A stretch of 64,000 nt of DNA from Flavobacterium profundi. GTDB taxonomy: Bacteria > Bacteroidota > Bacteroidia > Flavobacteriales > Flavobacteriaceae. The notes below the pieces were generated by a model. It saw only the letters and a list, made by a program, of their open reading frames with translations. It did no database searches and was not told where the DNA came from. Each line of letters opens with the position of its first letter. Positions within the stretch are counted from its first letter, which is position 1. The position numbers were made by a program, and so were the translations under genes. The stretch lies in NCBI RefSeq assembly GCF_006491645.1, contig NZ_VDCZ01000002.1, positions 310,001 to 374,000 of the forward strand, read 5' to 3'. Shown here in pieces: positions 56,132 to 64,000 of this stretch.

Positions 56132-56587
56132 TTATTTAGTAAACGCTTTTTCATAAGTAGCAATCCAATCTGCAACGGTCATTTTAGTAACCAATTCTCC
56201 AATTAAATCATAAGGAATATCTTCTTCCTTTTTGAAGCGCATACAACTTTTACCCATGTCTAATTTTTTACTTGAAAATTGAGGATAAGCCGCAACAAAC
56301 CAATCGTACAAATCTTTTTTAGCATAAATTCCCATATGATAAAAATTGATACTATTTTTTTGGGAAGCAAAACTCATAAAAGGCAAAGGCAATTTAGGAT
56401 TACAATGATAGCCCGAAGGATATAGCTCATGAGGCACCACATAACCAATCATTCCATAACTCATTTCTTCTCGAAAACCTTTGGGCAAATTTTTTAAAAT
56501 GACTGCTCTAAGTTTATTTATGGCGTTTTTTCTTTCCTCAGGAACTTCTTTAATATAGTCCTCTGGAGATTTTGCTGATGATGTCAT
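56132..56587 (-). CDS. DUF1801-family protein
   Basis: 151 residues. The YdhG/DUF1801 pattern is visible: SPEDYIKEVPEERKNAINKL, EEMSYGMIGYVVP, and a late KSCMRFKKEEDIPYDLIGEL. The fold resembles frataxin/YjbR-like proteins, and such proteins are often called iron chaperones without strong proof. It begins 2 nt after the stop of the GH3 fusion gene on the same strand, so it is co-transcribed. Confidence 0.88.
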   Translation of the reverse strand: MTSSAKSPEDYIKEVPEERKNAINKLRAVILKNLPKGFREEMSYGMIGYVVPHELYPSGYHCNPKLPLPFMSFASQKNSINFYHMGIYAKKDLYDWFVAAYPQFSSKKLDMGKSCMRFKKEEDIPYDLIGELVTKMTVADWIATYEKAFTK

Positions 56588-56589
56588 GA

Positions 56590-59478
56590 CTAATGAATTA
56601 TAGATTCGTAAATAACTTTTTGAATATTTTCTCTAATATTTTCTTTTGACAGGTAATTTGTAGTTGCTTCAGGATAAGTTCTATTCGATAAAAACACATA
56701 AACAATTTCACTATCTGGATCAGCCCATGCCATGGTTCCTGTAAAACCCGTATGCCCAAAACTAGTCATAGAAACACAGCCACAAGTGGGACCAGCTTCT
56801 CCTAATTGGGGTTTATCAAAACCTAAACCTCTTCTGTTTTTATCTTTACAATAATAACATGTATTAAAAGCATTAAATGTTTTTTCAGAGAAAAATTCTT
56901 GGTTATCGTATTTTCCTCTTTGCAAATACATTTGCATCATTTTAGCAACATCTAATGCATTCGAAAAAAGTCCAGCATGCCCAGCAACACCACCTTGCAT
57001 AGCAGCACCCATATCGTGAACATACCCATGAATGGTTTGGTATCTAAAATAATTATCCACTTCTGTTGGTACAATTTGATCCACATCAAATTTATGCAAT
57101 GGATTGTAGGTCATGGTAGTTAATCCCATTTTAGCAAAGTAATTTTCAACTACTAAACTATCTAATTTTTTTCCCGTTTTGCGCTCCAAAAATTCTTTCA
57201 TCAAAATAAACGAAAAATCACTGTATTTGTATTTTGCTTTTTTCAGTAATTCGCTATCAGCAATTCTTTTTATAATAGTATCATTATAATCTTTTCTTAT
57301 AAAAAGATGCTCCGCTACTTGATAGGGAAATTCTTCAGAATATTTTTTACGATAGATTTCCTTTTTGGGTTTACCCAAAGAATCCAAGGTTTCTTTATAA
57401 AATGGAATCCAAGCTTGAAAACGAGCTTGATGCGTAAGCATGTCTAAGAAAGTGGCATTTTCTTTATTACTTCCCTTAAAAACAGGTAACATTTCTTTTA
57501 ATTTTGTTTTTAATGTAAGGTTACCTTTATTATACTGAATCATGATATTAGGTAAGGTAGCTAAAATTTTAGTCAACGAAGCAACATCATATAAATCTGT
57601 ATTTTTTACTTCTAAATCTTTATCATACGTGTGATAACCAAATGATTTCTCATAAACCACTTTTCCTTTTCTGGCAACAATTATTTGCGCTCCAGGAGTC
57701 ATTTTTTTGGCAATGGCATAGTTGGCAATAGAATCAATTTTAGATAAAATAGTAGAATCCAATCCTACATTTTCAGGAGCACCATATCCCAAAATATTTA
57801 AAGCTTTTGTAGCAATTCCATCATTTATATAAAAATTCTTATTAATAGATACTGGCAATTTACCTTTAGTACCAATAGCACCAAATATAGCTTCTGCAGC
57901 AACCGTGCTTGAAAAGTTATTATTTTGATAGGCTAAAATAAACCCTTCAAAATCTGAAAACCGATCCAATTTTAGCAAAGCATAAGGTTTCGTAAAAAAA
58001 GTAACCACAACTTTATTTTCTTTAGCAATTTTTTCTAAAATTGCAATTTCATCTTTATCTGGATTATGATTTTTCCATGCACCATCTTCTTTATGAAAAC
58101 CTATAATAACTTTAGTATATTTTTTCAATTCTTCTAAAGTCTCTTCTATTTTCTTAGCATTTACTTCAATTTGATCTACAATAGTATATTTTCTTAATTC
58201 TTCCAAAAAAAAGTCAGAATTTGCATCACCTAATTTTACATAAGCAATTTTTTCTTTATCCAAATTTTGTATGGGAAAAACTGCATCTTTATTACGTAAA
58301 GTAGTAACAGCATTCTCATATAAAGCATAATTCATAGCTTCATATTTCGATTGATTTAAATCTTCATACAAATGGTTTAAATCTATAGGCTTATAATTAT
58401 GTAACTGCGCTTTATACTTGTATCTCAATATTTTTTTAACTGAATACGCTAGACGTATTTCCGAAATTTTACCCTCTTGAAAAGCTTCCTTAAATTTTTC
58501 GATTGCAATAGGCACATTTTCTGCAAAAAGTAAGACATCATTACCTGCTAAAAATGCCTCTAAATCAATATCTCCAGGCTTTTTAAAATTGCTGGCTCCT
58601 TTCATATTTAAAGCGTCAGTAAAAATAAGACCGTCAAATTTTAACTCATTCTTTAAAATATTGGTTACAACATTAAAGGAAATTGAAGTAGGGTATCCTT
58701 TTCTAGGCTCTATACTTGGAACATCTAAATGTGCAACCATTACACTAGCTAAACCATTCTTAATAAGCTCTCTGTAAGGATATATTTCTACAGCATCGAG
58801 TCGTTCTTTAGAAAACTTTACAACGGGTAAAGTATGATGAGAATCGGTTTCTGTATCACCATGACCTGGAAAATGTTTGGCCGTTGCAAAAACTCCTTCA
58901 CTTTGTAAACCTGTCATTAAAGCAACAGCAGCATTGGTAACATTAATCTTATCTTCACCAAAAGAACGATTACCAATAATAGGATTATTCGGATTGGTAT
59001 TAATATCTACAACGGGAGCAAAATTAAAATGGATTCCCATTCGTTTAGATTGTTCGCCCATTTGCATTCCTAACTTTTCGATTAGTTTAAAATCTTGAAT
59101 AGCACCCAATGTCATGTTCCAAGGATATCTAAAGGTAGAATCTAATCGCATACTTAAACCCCATTCTGCGTCAATTCCTATAAATAAAGGTACTTTAGAT
59201 TTTGATTGGTATCGATTGGTTAATTGAGCTTGTCGAACAGGACCACCTTGAAAAAAGATTAAGCCACCTACATTATATTTTTCAACTAATTCATCAACAT
59301 CTTTACAATGAGCCTCATTTTTATTAGAATAAGCTGCAACCATGAAGAGTTGCCCCACTTTGTCTTCAAAACTCATCTGGTTATATATGCTATCTACCCA
59401 CTTTTCTTGAGGCAAATTTGATTTTTTTTGAGCATAAATAACTGGCGATAAGAAAATTAGAAAAAGTAAATAACGCAT
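56590..59478 (-). CDS. Fused GH3 glycosidase and class C beta-lactamase-type serine hydrolase
   Basis: 962 residues. A signal peptide ends near VIYAQ (16). Residues about 30-360 form a GH3 domain of the NagZ kind: NFAPVVDINTNPNNPIIGNRS, then AKHFPGHGDTETDSHHTLP with the His-Asp pair used by NagZ. After a linker domain, about 600-950 is a beta-lactamase/PBP4-type serine hydrolase with SLTK (nucleophile Ser), YSD as the second motif and FGHTGFTGT (HTG). It probably trims peptidoglycan or its fragments in the periplasm. This two-enzyme fusion recurs in Bacteroidetes. It is co-transcribed with the DUF1801 gene. Confidence 0.92.
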   Translation of the reverse strand: MRYLLFLIFLSPVIYAQKKSNLPQEKWVDSIYNQMSFEDKVGQLFMVAAYSNKNEAHCKDVDELVEKYNVGGLIFFQGGPVRQAQLTNRYQSKSKVPLFIGIDAEWGLSMRLDSTFRYPWNMTLGAIQDFKLIEKLGMQMGEQSKRMGIHFNFAPVVDINTNPNNPIIGNRSFGEDKINVTNAAVALMTGLQSEGVFATAKHFPGHGDTETDSHHTLPVVKFSKERLDAVEIYPYRELIKNGLASVMVAHLDVPSIEPRKGYPTSISFNVVTNILKNELKFDGLIFTDALNMKGASNFKKPGDIDLEAFLAGNDVLLFAENVPIAIEKFKEAFQEGKISEIRLAYSVKKILRYKYKAQLHNYKPIDLNHLYEDLNQSKYEAMNYALYENAVTTLRNKDAVFPIQNLDKEKIAYVKLGDANSDFFLEELRKYTIVDQIEVNAKKIEETLEELKKYTKVIIGFHKEDGAWKNHNPDKDEIAILEKIAKENKVVVTFFTKPYALLKLDRFSDFEGFILAYQNNNFSSTVAAEAIFGAIGTKGKLPVSINKNFYINDGIATKALNILGYGAPENVGLDSTILSKIDSIANYAIAKKMTPGAQIIVARKGKVVYEKSFGYHTYDKDLEVKNTDLYDVASLTKILATLPNIMIQYNKGNLTLKTKLKEMLPVFKGSNKENATFLDMLTHQARFQAWIPFYKETLDSLGKPKKEIYRKKYSEEFPYQVAEHLFIRKDYNDTIIKRIADSELLKKAKYKYSDFSFILMKEFLERKTGKKLDSLVVENYFAKMGLTTMTYNPLHKFDVDQIVPTEVDNYFRYQTIHGYVHDMGAAMQGGVAGHAGLFSNALDVAKMMQMYLQRGKYDNQEFFSEKTFNAFNTCYYCKDKNRRGLGFDKPQLGEAGPTCGCVSMTSFGHTGFTGTMAWADPDSEIVYVFLSNRTYPEATTNYLSKENIRENIQKVIYESIIH

Positions 59479-59495
59479 TGGAAAATAGTATTAAT

Positions 59496-59530
59496 AAAAA
59501 AACATCATTAAGTTGGTTTAATGATGTTTT
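59496..59530 (-). terminator. Terminator of the serB group, close to a -7-like box
   Basis: AAAACATCATTAA and its complement (13 bp, loop gttggt) with a T run on the minus strand, 58 nt after the serB stop and 21 nt before the GH3 start. TATATTTG (complement of 59531-59538) directly precedes it. Confidence 0.7.
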
Positions 59531-59538
59531 CAAATATA
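59531..59538 (-). promoter_or_regulatory. TAnnTTTG box adjoining the hairpin before the GH3 gene
   Basis: Minus strand TATATTTG. If used, transcription would start within the hairpin. No -33 TTG at 17-23 nt is seen (one lies 12 nt upstream), so it may be fortuitous. Confidence 0.3.
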
Positions 59539-59588
59539 GTGAAATAATAACAATTTTTTCTTAAATCTTTTATAATGAAATGCAGATT

Positions 59589-60809
59589 TTAATGTAAATC
59601 TATGTGTTTATCGTGGTAACCTAAGAGGTAAAGAACACCATCAAGTCCAATACTAGAAATGGCACTTTGTGCATTATCTTTTACCAAAGGTTTGGCATGA
59701 AATGCAATTCCTAATCCTGCTAAATTAAGCATCGGAAGATCGTTTGCACCATCACCAACGGCAATGGTTTGATTGATGTCAATTCCTTCTTTTATGGCTA
59801 ATTCTTGTAAGTATTCAGCTTTTTTATTTCCATCTACAATTTCACCAATATAATTGCCTGTTAGTAAACCATCTTTAATTTCTAACTCATTAGCAAATAC
59901 ATAATCAATACCTAATTCTTTCTGAAGGTAATGACCAAAATAAGTAAACCCACCTGAAAGTATAGCCGTTTTAAAACCGTATTTTTTTAAAGTATCTATA
60001 AGTCTTCTAGCTCCTTTAGTGATGGGCAAATTAACAGCCACTTCTTCCAATACCGTTTCGCTTAATCCTTTTAGAAGTTGCATGCGTTGGGTAAAACTTT
60101 CTTTAAAATCTATTTCCCCTTGCATAGCAGATTCCGTAATTTTCCGAACTTCTTCTCCTACACCAGCTAATTCAGCTAATTCATCAATAACTTCGGTTTG
60201 AATTAAAGTGGAATCCATATCAAAACAAACCAAGCGTTTGTTTCGTCTAAAGATAGTATCTTCTTGAAAAGCGATATCGAGGTCTAGTTCTCTAGAAATT
60301 TGCATGAATTTCTCTGTAAACTCTGCCTTATTATGTATGCCACCTCGAATAGACAATTGAATAGAAGCTTTAGGATAGGTATCATGTTTTACCAATGAAA
60401 CTCTTCCGGTTAACCTTTTAATCGCATCAATATTGAGTCCTTTATCTGATATTACTTTGGTTACTTCAGAAATTTGTTTGGCAGATAATTTTTCGCCTAA
60501 TAAAGTAACAATATAACGGTCTTTACCTTGAAGATCTACCCAATTTTCGTAATCATCAAGTGGTATGGGTTTAAATTTAGCTTTAATCCCTAATTCATAA
60601 GATTTAAAAAGTAAATCTTTTAAAACGGCTGCCGATTTTTTGCCCGATTCAATTTGAAAAAGAATTCCTAAAGATAAAGTATCATGTATATTGGCTTGAC
60701 CAATATCTAAAATTTTTGCATCATATTCAGATAAAACAGCAGTTAAAGAAGAGGTTAAACCAGGTTTATCTTGCCCGGAAATGTTTAGTAAAAAAATTTC
60801 ACTCGCCAT
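59589..60809 (-). CDS. serB: Phosphoserine phosphatase with N-terminal ACT domains
   Basis: 406 residues. Residues 1-180 resemble two ACT-type domains (FLLNISGQDKPGLTSSLTAV, then RYIVTLLGEKLSAKQI). The HAD catalytic part has D197 and D199 in VCFDMDSTLIQ, the Ser of ILSGGFTYFG and VGDGANDLPML as the final motif. It completes serine synthesis from 3-phosphoserine. It is the last gene of a five-gene minus-strand group reaching back to the Fe-S subunits, and ends at a terminator. Confidence 0.96.
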   Translation of the reverse strand: MASEIFLLNISGQDKPGLTSSLTAVLSEYDAKILDIGQANIHDTLSLGILFQIESGKKSAAVLKDLLFKSYELGIKAKFKPIPLDDYENWVDLQGKDRYIVTLLGEKLSAKQISEVTKVISDKGLNIDAIKRLTGRVSLVKHDTYPKASIQLSIRGGIHNKAEFTEKFMQISRELDLDIAFQEDTIFRRNKRLVCFDMDSTLIQTEVIDELAELAGVGEEVRKITESAMQGEIDFKESFTQRMQLLKGLSETVLEEVAVNLPITKGARRLIDTLKKYGFKTAILSGGFTYFGHYLQKELGIDYVFANELEIKDGLLTGNYIGEIVDGNKKAEYLQELAIKEGIDINQTIAVGDGANDLPMLNLAGLGIAFHAKPLVKDNAQSAISSIGLDGVLYLLGYHDKHIDLH

Positions 60810-60826
60810 TAGTGATAATTAATATT

Positions 60827-61309
60827 TTAAAAAAAACGATTATGCCAACTTTCACTAGCCGGAACCATCCAAAAGTCTTCCCATTCTTCAATTGTATTAA
60901 CCAAATTATTAAATACAATAGTATTAGCAGACACAGCTTTTTCTTTGGCCATTTTTTTAAATTCGATTAATGTTTTGTGTGCAATATGTTCACCGAGCTT
61001 AAAAGTCACATTCATTTTGTCTAACAAATCGATTTGATACTTTTGCTCCAAATTTTGAATAAACTGAACCGAAGCATCTATAGAACAACCAGTTGCTGTT
61101 TGCACATCTTGATTTACTGCAATGATGATAAATCGATTGTATTCCATTTTAAAGGAAGCCTCTAAACTTTGTCCGTGTGCAGACCAACCCTCTAAAAATT
61201 CTTTTGTAGCAGCTTCTATAGCTGTTACTTCGTCATCAGACAGTTTTCTATTCGATTGGTAAATCCAAATTCTAGAATGAGGAGGTAATGTGTCAAAAGA
61301 TACGTACAT
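60827..61309 (-). CDS. Conserved Bacteroidetes protein, often misnamed ABC transporter ATPase
   Basis: 160 residues, no Walker motif, no signal peptide. It opens MYVSFDTLPPHSRIWIYQSN and has a conserved FIIIAVNQDVQTATGCSIDA in the middle; the Cys lies within this stretch. Similar proteins in Flavobacteria often carry the label ABC transporter ATPase, which the sequence does not support. It overlaps the preceding gene by 1 nt (TAATG) and is 17 nt ahead of serB. Function unknown. Confidence 0.8.
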   Translation of the reverse strand: MYVSFDTLPPHSRIWIYQSNRKLSDDEVTAIEAATKEFLEGWSAHGQSLEASFKMEYNRFIIIAVNQDVQTATGCSIDASVQFIQNLEQKYQIDLLDKMNVTFKLGEHIAHKTLIEFKKMAKEKAVSANTIVFNNLVNTIEEWEDFWMVPASESWHNRFF

Positions 61310-61920
61310 TATAACTTAACTAAATCGTTTATTACTTTAAAATTTTCGAATTTATTGGTTTTTGCATTGTACAATAAAGCATCAAAATAAAATACTTTTA
61401 CTTTATCATTTGCTTTTAAAACTTTATCCAAAATTAAATACGAATTATCAAAACTATTAATTAATAATAACTCATGTGTTTTACCAGAAGCTTCTTTTAT
61501 TTTTACAAAAAGGAAACCGTCAACATTAGAATTCACAAAAGCTCCTTCTAAAATTTCATCTTCATACGTTTCAGCACTTGTATTATCGCCAAAATTATCA
61601 CCTGTAGTTTCTAATATTTTCATTAGAAGATTAGGACAAACTACTGCAACTTTTTCACCAACGTCTCCACCAATCTCTTCAATTTTAGAAATATAGTCTT
61701 TCCCATAATGGTATTCTACATCAGATTGGTATTTATTTACTGCTTCCAAAATGCAAAGTCCTAAAGACAATTCGTAATTTTCTTTCGTCATTTCTTTGCC
61801 TTCAGCACATTTACAGGTTACTTCAGCTAGTTTTGTTTTTAACTCATCCTTCGTTAATTTTTGAGAAAAAAGAGCAGTTGTAAAAACAAAAAATATTATA
61901 AAAAAGGTTGTTTTTTTCAT
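61309..61920 (-). CDS. Hypothetical secreted protein
   Basis: 203 residues. A signal peptide ends at LFSQ (19). Residues 30-100 hold CKCAEG, LCILEAV and CPNLL, an arrangement of four cysteines in a helical domain; a beta-rich C-terminal part follows (GFLFVKIKEASGKTHELLLI, NDKVKVFYFDALLYNAKT). I recognise no named family. It lies between the Fe-S subunit gene (12 nt) and the conserved 160-residue gene (1-nt overlap). Confidence 0.72.
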   Translation of the reverse strand: MKKTTFFIIFFVFTTALFSQKLTKDELKTKLAEVTCKCAEGKEMTKENYELSLGLCILEAVNKYQSDVEYHYGKDYISKIEEIGGDVGEKVAVVCPNLLMKILETTGDNFGDNTSAETYEDEILEGAFVNSNVDGFLFVKIKEASGKTHELLLINSFDNSYLILDKVLKANDKVKVFYFDALLYNAKTNKFENFKVINDLVKL

Positions 61921-61932
61921 ACAAAGTGTGTT

Positions 61933-62727
61933 TTATAAATCTTGAGCATTTGCAATTAATTCAGCCACGTCCATTACTTTAACCTGGTTTTCTTTTTCCT
62001 TAAATTTAATTCCGTCTGTCATCATTGTATTACAAAACGGACATCCTGCAGCAATAATTTCAGGTTGTGTTTCTAAAGCATCTTCTGTACGCTCAATATT
62101 GATATCTTTATTTCCTTTTTCAGGTTCTTTAAACATTTGAGCACCACCCGCACCACAACAAAGACCATTTGCTCTAGAACGTTTCATTTCAACAAGTTCT
62201 GCATCTAATTTCTGAATTAAATCTCTTGGTGCTTCATATACTTGATTCGCTCTTCCTAAATAACAAGGATCGTGAAAGGTAATTCTTTTGCCTTTAAACT
62301 GTCCTCCTTCAATTGTTAATCTCCCATCTTCTAATAATGACTTTAAAAACTGAGTATGATGTACTACTTCATAAGTACCTCCTAATTCAGGATATTCATT
62401 TTTTAAAGTATTGAAACAATGAGGACATGCGGTTACAATTTTTTTAATTTCATACGCATTCATGACCTCAATATTTGTCATGGCTTGCATTTGGAATAAA
62501 AATTCGTTACCTGCTCTTTTAGCCGGATCGCCTGTACAACTTTCTTCCGTTCCTAAAACAGCAAATGATATATTGGCTCTATTTAAAATTTTCACAAAAG
62601 CTTTGGTAATTTTTTTGGCACGATCATCAAAACTTCCAGCACAACCTACCCAAAATAAAACTTCTGGCTGTTTTCCTTCTGCCATCATTTCTGCCATTGT
62701 TGGCACAACTATAGTATTATCTGACAT
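61933..62727 (-). CDS. CCG-domain (Fe-S)-binding oxidoreductase subunit
   Basis: 264 residues with two CCG repeats typical of heterodisulfide reductase HdrB and glycolate oxidase GlcF: FWVGCAGSFDDR with ACPHCFNTLKNEYPELGG, and HDPCYLGRANQVYE with GLCCGAGGAQMF. It lacks membrane segments. It follows the membrane dicluster subunit after 95 nt, so the two probably form one membrane-associated electron-transfer complex passing electrons to or from quinone. The substrate is unknown. Confidence 0.9.
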   Translation of the reverse strand: MSDNTIVVPTMAEMMAEGKQPEVLFWVGCAGSFDDRAKKITKAFVKILNRANISFAVLGTEESCTGDPAKRAGNEFLFQMQAMTNIEVMNAYEIKKIVTACPHCFNTLKNEYPELGGTYEVVHHTQFLKSLLEDGRLTIEGGQFKGKRITFHDPCYLGRANQVYEAPRDLIQKLDAELVEMKRSRANGLCCGAGGAQMFKEPEKGNKDINIERTEDALETQPEIIAAGCPFCNTMMTDGIKFKEKENQVKVMDVAELIANAQDL

Positions 62728-62822
62728 ATTAAAATTTGATTTTAGATTAAGAATTAATTACTCAATCTGATTTTCAATTAGTATTTCTAAAGCGAATGAT
62801 TCAAAACTTGAATCTGCATTTA

Positions 62823-64000
62823 TTAATTTTCGTTTTTCCAATTTAAGCGATCCATTTGGTTGTATTGCCATGGAGCACCGTTATTTTCAATATTGGTCAT
62901 CATGTTATTTAATTCCATAGGAGCTGCACTTTGTTCCATAACTAAATAACGTCTCATATCCATAATGATAGATAACGGACTAATATTTACAGGGCACTCT
63001 TCAACACATGCATTACATGACGTACAAGCCCAAAGCTCTTCAGTTGTAATGTAATCGTTTAACAAGGTTTTACCATCTTCTACAAAAGTTCCTTTATTCG
63101 CATCTATATTTTTACCTACTTCTTCTAGACGATCTCTCGTATCCATCATAATCTTTCTTGGAGATAATTTTTTTCCTGTTTGATTTGCAGGACATGAAGA
63201 TGTACATCTTCCACATTCTGTACAGGTGTAAGCATTTAATAATTGTACCCAATTTAAATCCTGCACGTCAGAAGCTCCGAATTTGGCAGGCACAGCATCT
63301 GGATTTGCGGGTGCAGCAAATGGGTCAGCTGAAGGATCCATCATTAGTTTTACTTCATTGGTTACACTTTCTAAATTATCAAATTGACCTTGTGGTTTTA
63401 GATTCGCAAAATACGTATTTGGGAAAGCTAATAAAATATGTAAATGTTTAGAAAAATATAAATAATTTAAAAACACTAAAATGCCACAAATATGCAACCA
63501 CCAAGCTGTTCTTTCAATCATAAAAACTACACTATTATCCATTCCATCGAAAATAGGAGCTATTAACTGAGAAATAGGATAGCTTCCTGCTTGATGATAA
63601 TGTGAGAATCCACCAGGAACGTATTGCAAATGAAAATCAGCTGCATTCATGGTTAAGAATAACGTCATTAATACGACTTCAAAATACAAAATATAATTGG
63701 CATCATTTTTAGGAAAACCTTTCATTTCTGGTTTCCAAAAACGTTGCAATTTGATTACATTTCGTCTTAACCAAAATATAATTACCGCTACTAGAACTAA
63801 AAAGGCAAGAATTTCAAAAGAGCCAATTAAAAAGTTATAAAAACCTCCTAGAAAAGCAAATACACGATGTGTACCAAATAAGCCATCAATAATAATTTCT
63901 AAAACCTCTAAATTGATAATGATGAATCCAACATATACAATAATATGTAAAAATCCAGCAATGGGTCTTTTTACCATTTTTGACTGTCCTAAAGCTATCA
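62823..64000 (-). CDS. Membrane 4Fe-4S dicluster oxidoreductase subunit, truncated by window edge
   Basis: The stop is at 62823 and the frame is still open at the window edge; residues IALGQSK precede the ATG at 63977, so that ATG is internal and the real start lies outside. The visible part has membrane helices (HIIVYVGFIIINLEVLEII, IGSFEILAFLVLVAVIIFWL and two or three more), then two ferredoxin-type clusters: CTECGRCTSSCP and CTSCNACVEECP. Combined with the CCG subunit it resembles HdrDE- or GlcF-like quinone-linked complexes common in Flavobacteria. Confidence 0.9.
   Translation of the reverse strand, partial: IALGQSKMVKRPIAGFLHIIVYVGFIIINLEVLEIIIDGLFGTHRVFAFLGGFYNFLIGSFEILAFLVLVAVIIFWLRRNVIKLQRFWKPEMKGFPKNDANYILYFEVVLMTLFLTMNAADFHLQYVPGGFSHYHQAGSYPISQLIAPIFDGMDNSVVFMIERTAWWLHICGILVFLNYLYFSKHLHILLAFPNTYFANLKPQGQFDNLESVTNEVKLMMDPSADPFAAPANPDAVPAKFGASDVQDLNWVQLLNAYTCTECGRCTSSCPANQTGKKLSPRKIMMDTRDRLEEVGKNIDANKGTFVEDGKTLLNDYITTEELWACTSCNACVEECPVNISPLSIIMDMRRYLVMEQSAAPMELNNMMTNIENNGAPWQYNQMDRLNWKNEN

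Overview
The window looks like a chromosomal segment of a Flavobacteriaceae bacterium, probably Flavobacterium or a close relative. The DNA is strongly AT-rich. Clear Shine-Dalgarno sites are scarce. Several genes are preceded by TAnnTTTG, the -7 box of the Bacteroidetes primary sigma factor. Lineage markers include PorP/SprF, a type A T9SS sorting domain, a bacillithiol BshA, a fused E1 alpha/beta dehydrogenase and a GH3/beta-lactamase fusion. I see no phage, insertion sequence, CRISPR array, rRNA or tRNA. The genes are almost all housekeeping or ordinary envelope genes.

Layout. 1-1652: the 3' part of dnaX, whose reading frame breaks at an A10-G run exactly at the gamma/tau boundary. 1689-3799: small genes including an FCP1-like HAD phosphatase between two membrane proteins. 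3839-8723 (minus): a YadA-head-like secreted repeat protein, then the polyphosphate set ppx, ppk1 and a SixA-type phosphatase. 8958-11783: a PorP/SprF-OmpA pair. 12069-16037 (minus): pdxH, a structured intergenic element, rnz with two small partners, pyrB and pyrR. 16158-19791: a BLUF photoreceptor, a YbiT-like ABC-F protein and a thioredoxin-fold lipoprotein. 19867-22631 (minus): transaldolase, SDR, dipeptide epimerase and the SRP RNA with a complete promoter. 22722-27723: glutaminyl cyclotransferase, a Cys-rich/carboxypeptidase-regulatory-like protein, small unknowns, a DUF4442 protein and a nitronate monooxygenase-like enzyme.

27992-34271: a large zinc metalloprotease, a broken lipoprotein gene, dnaK with an unusual promoter region, and an HEYGH lipoprotein. 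34534-41256: sdaA, panB, an RluA-type pseudouridine synthase, the fused 2-oxoacid dehydrogenase E1 and an IPNS-like oxygenase. 41257-46679: a broken GxxExxY gene, a SUI1 protein, a nucleoside phosphorylase, three tandem GNAT paralogues, a cytosolic NMT1-like binding protein and a transglutaminase-like membrane protein. 46700-55992: ung and mutS2 (divergent), a DCC protein, a T9SS cargo protein, aroC, two envelope proteins, a PrcB-domain lipoprotein and bshA. 56132-64000 (minus): a DUF1801 protein, the GH3/beta-lactamase fusion, serB with two small partners, and two Fe-S oxidoreductase subunits, the last cut by the window edge.

I did not find a convincing new multi-gene system. The observations most worth following are the dnaX slippage site, two genes each interrupted by one TAA near the start (30626-31192 and 41460-41843), the dnaK upstream region with a CIRCE-like spacing, the structured element near 12787-12920, and the YbiT-type ABC-F protein that has lost its second Walker A motif.
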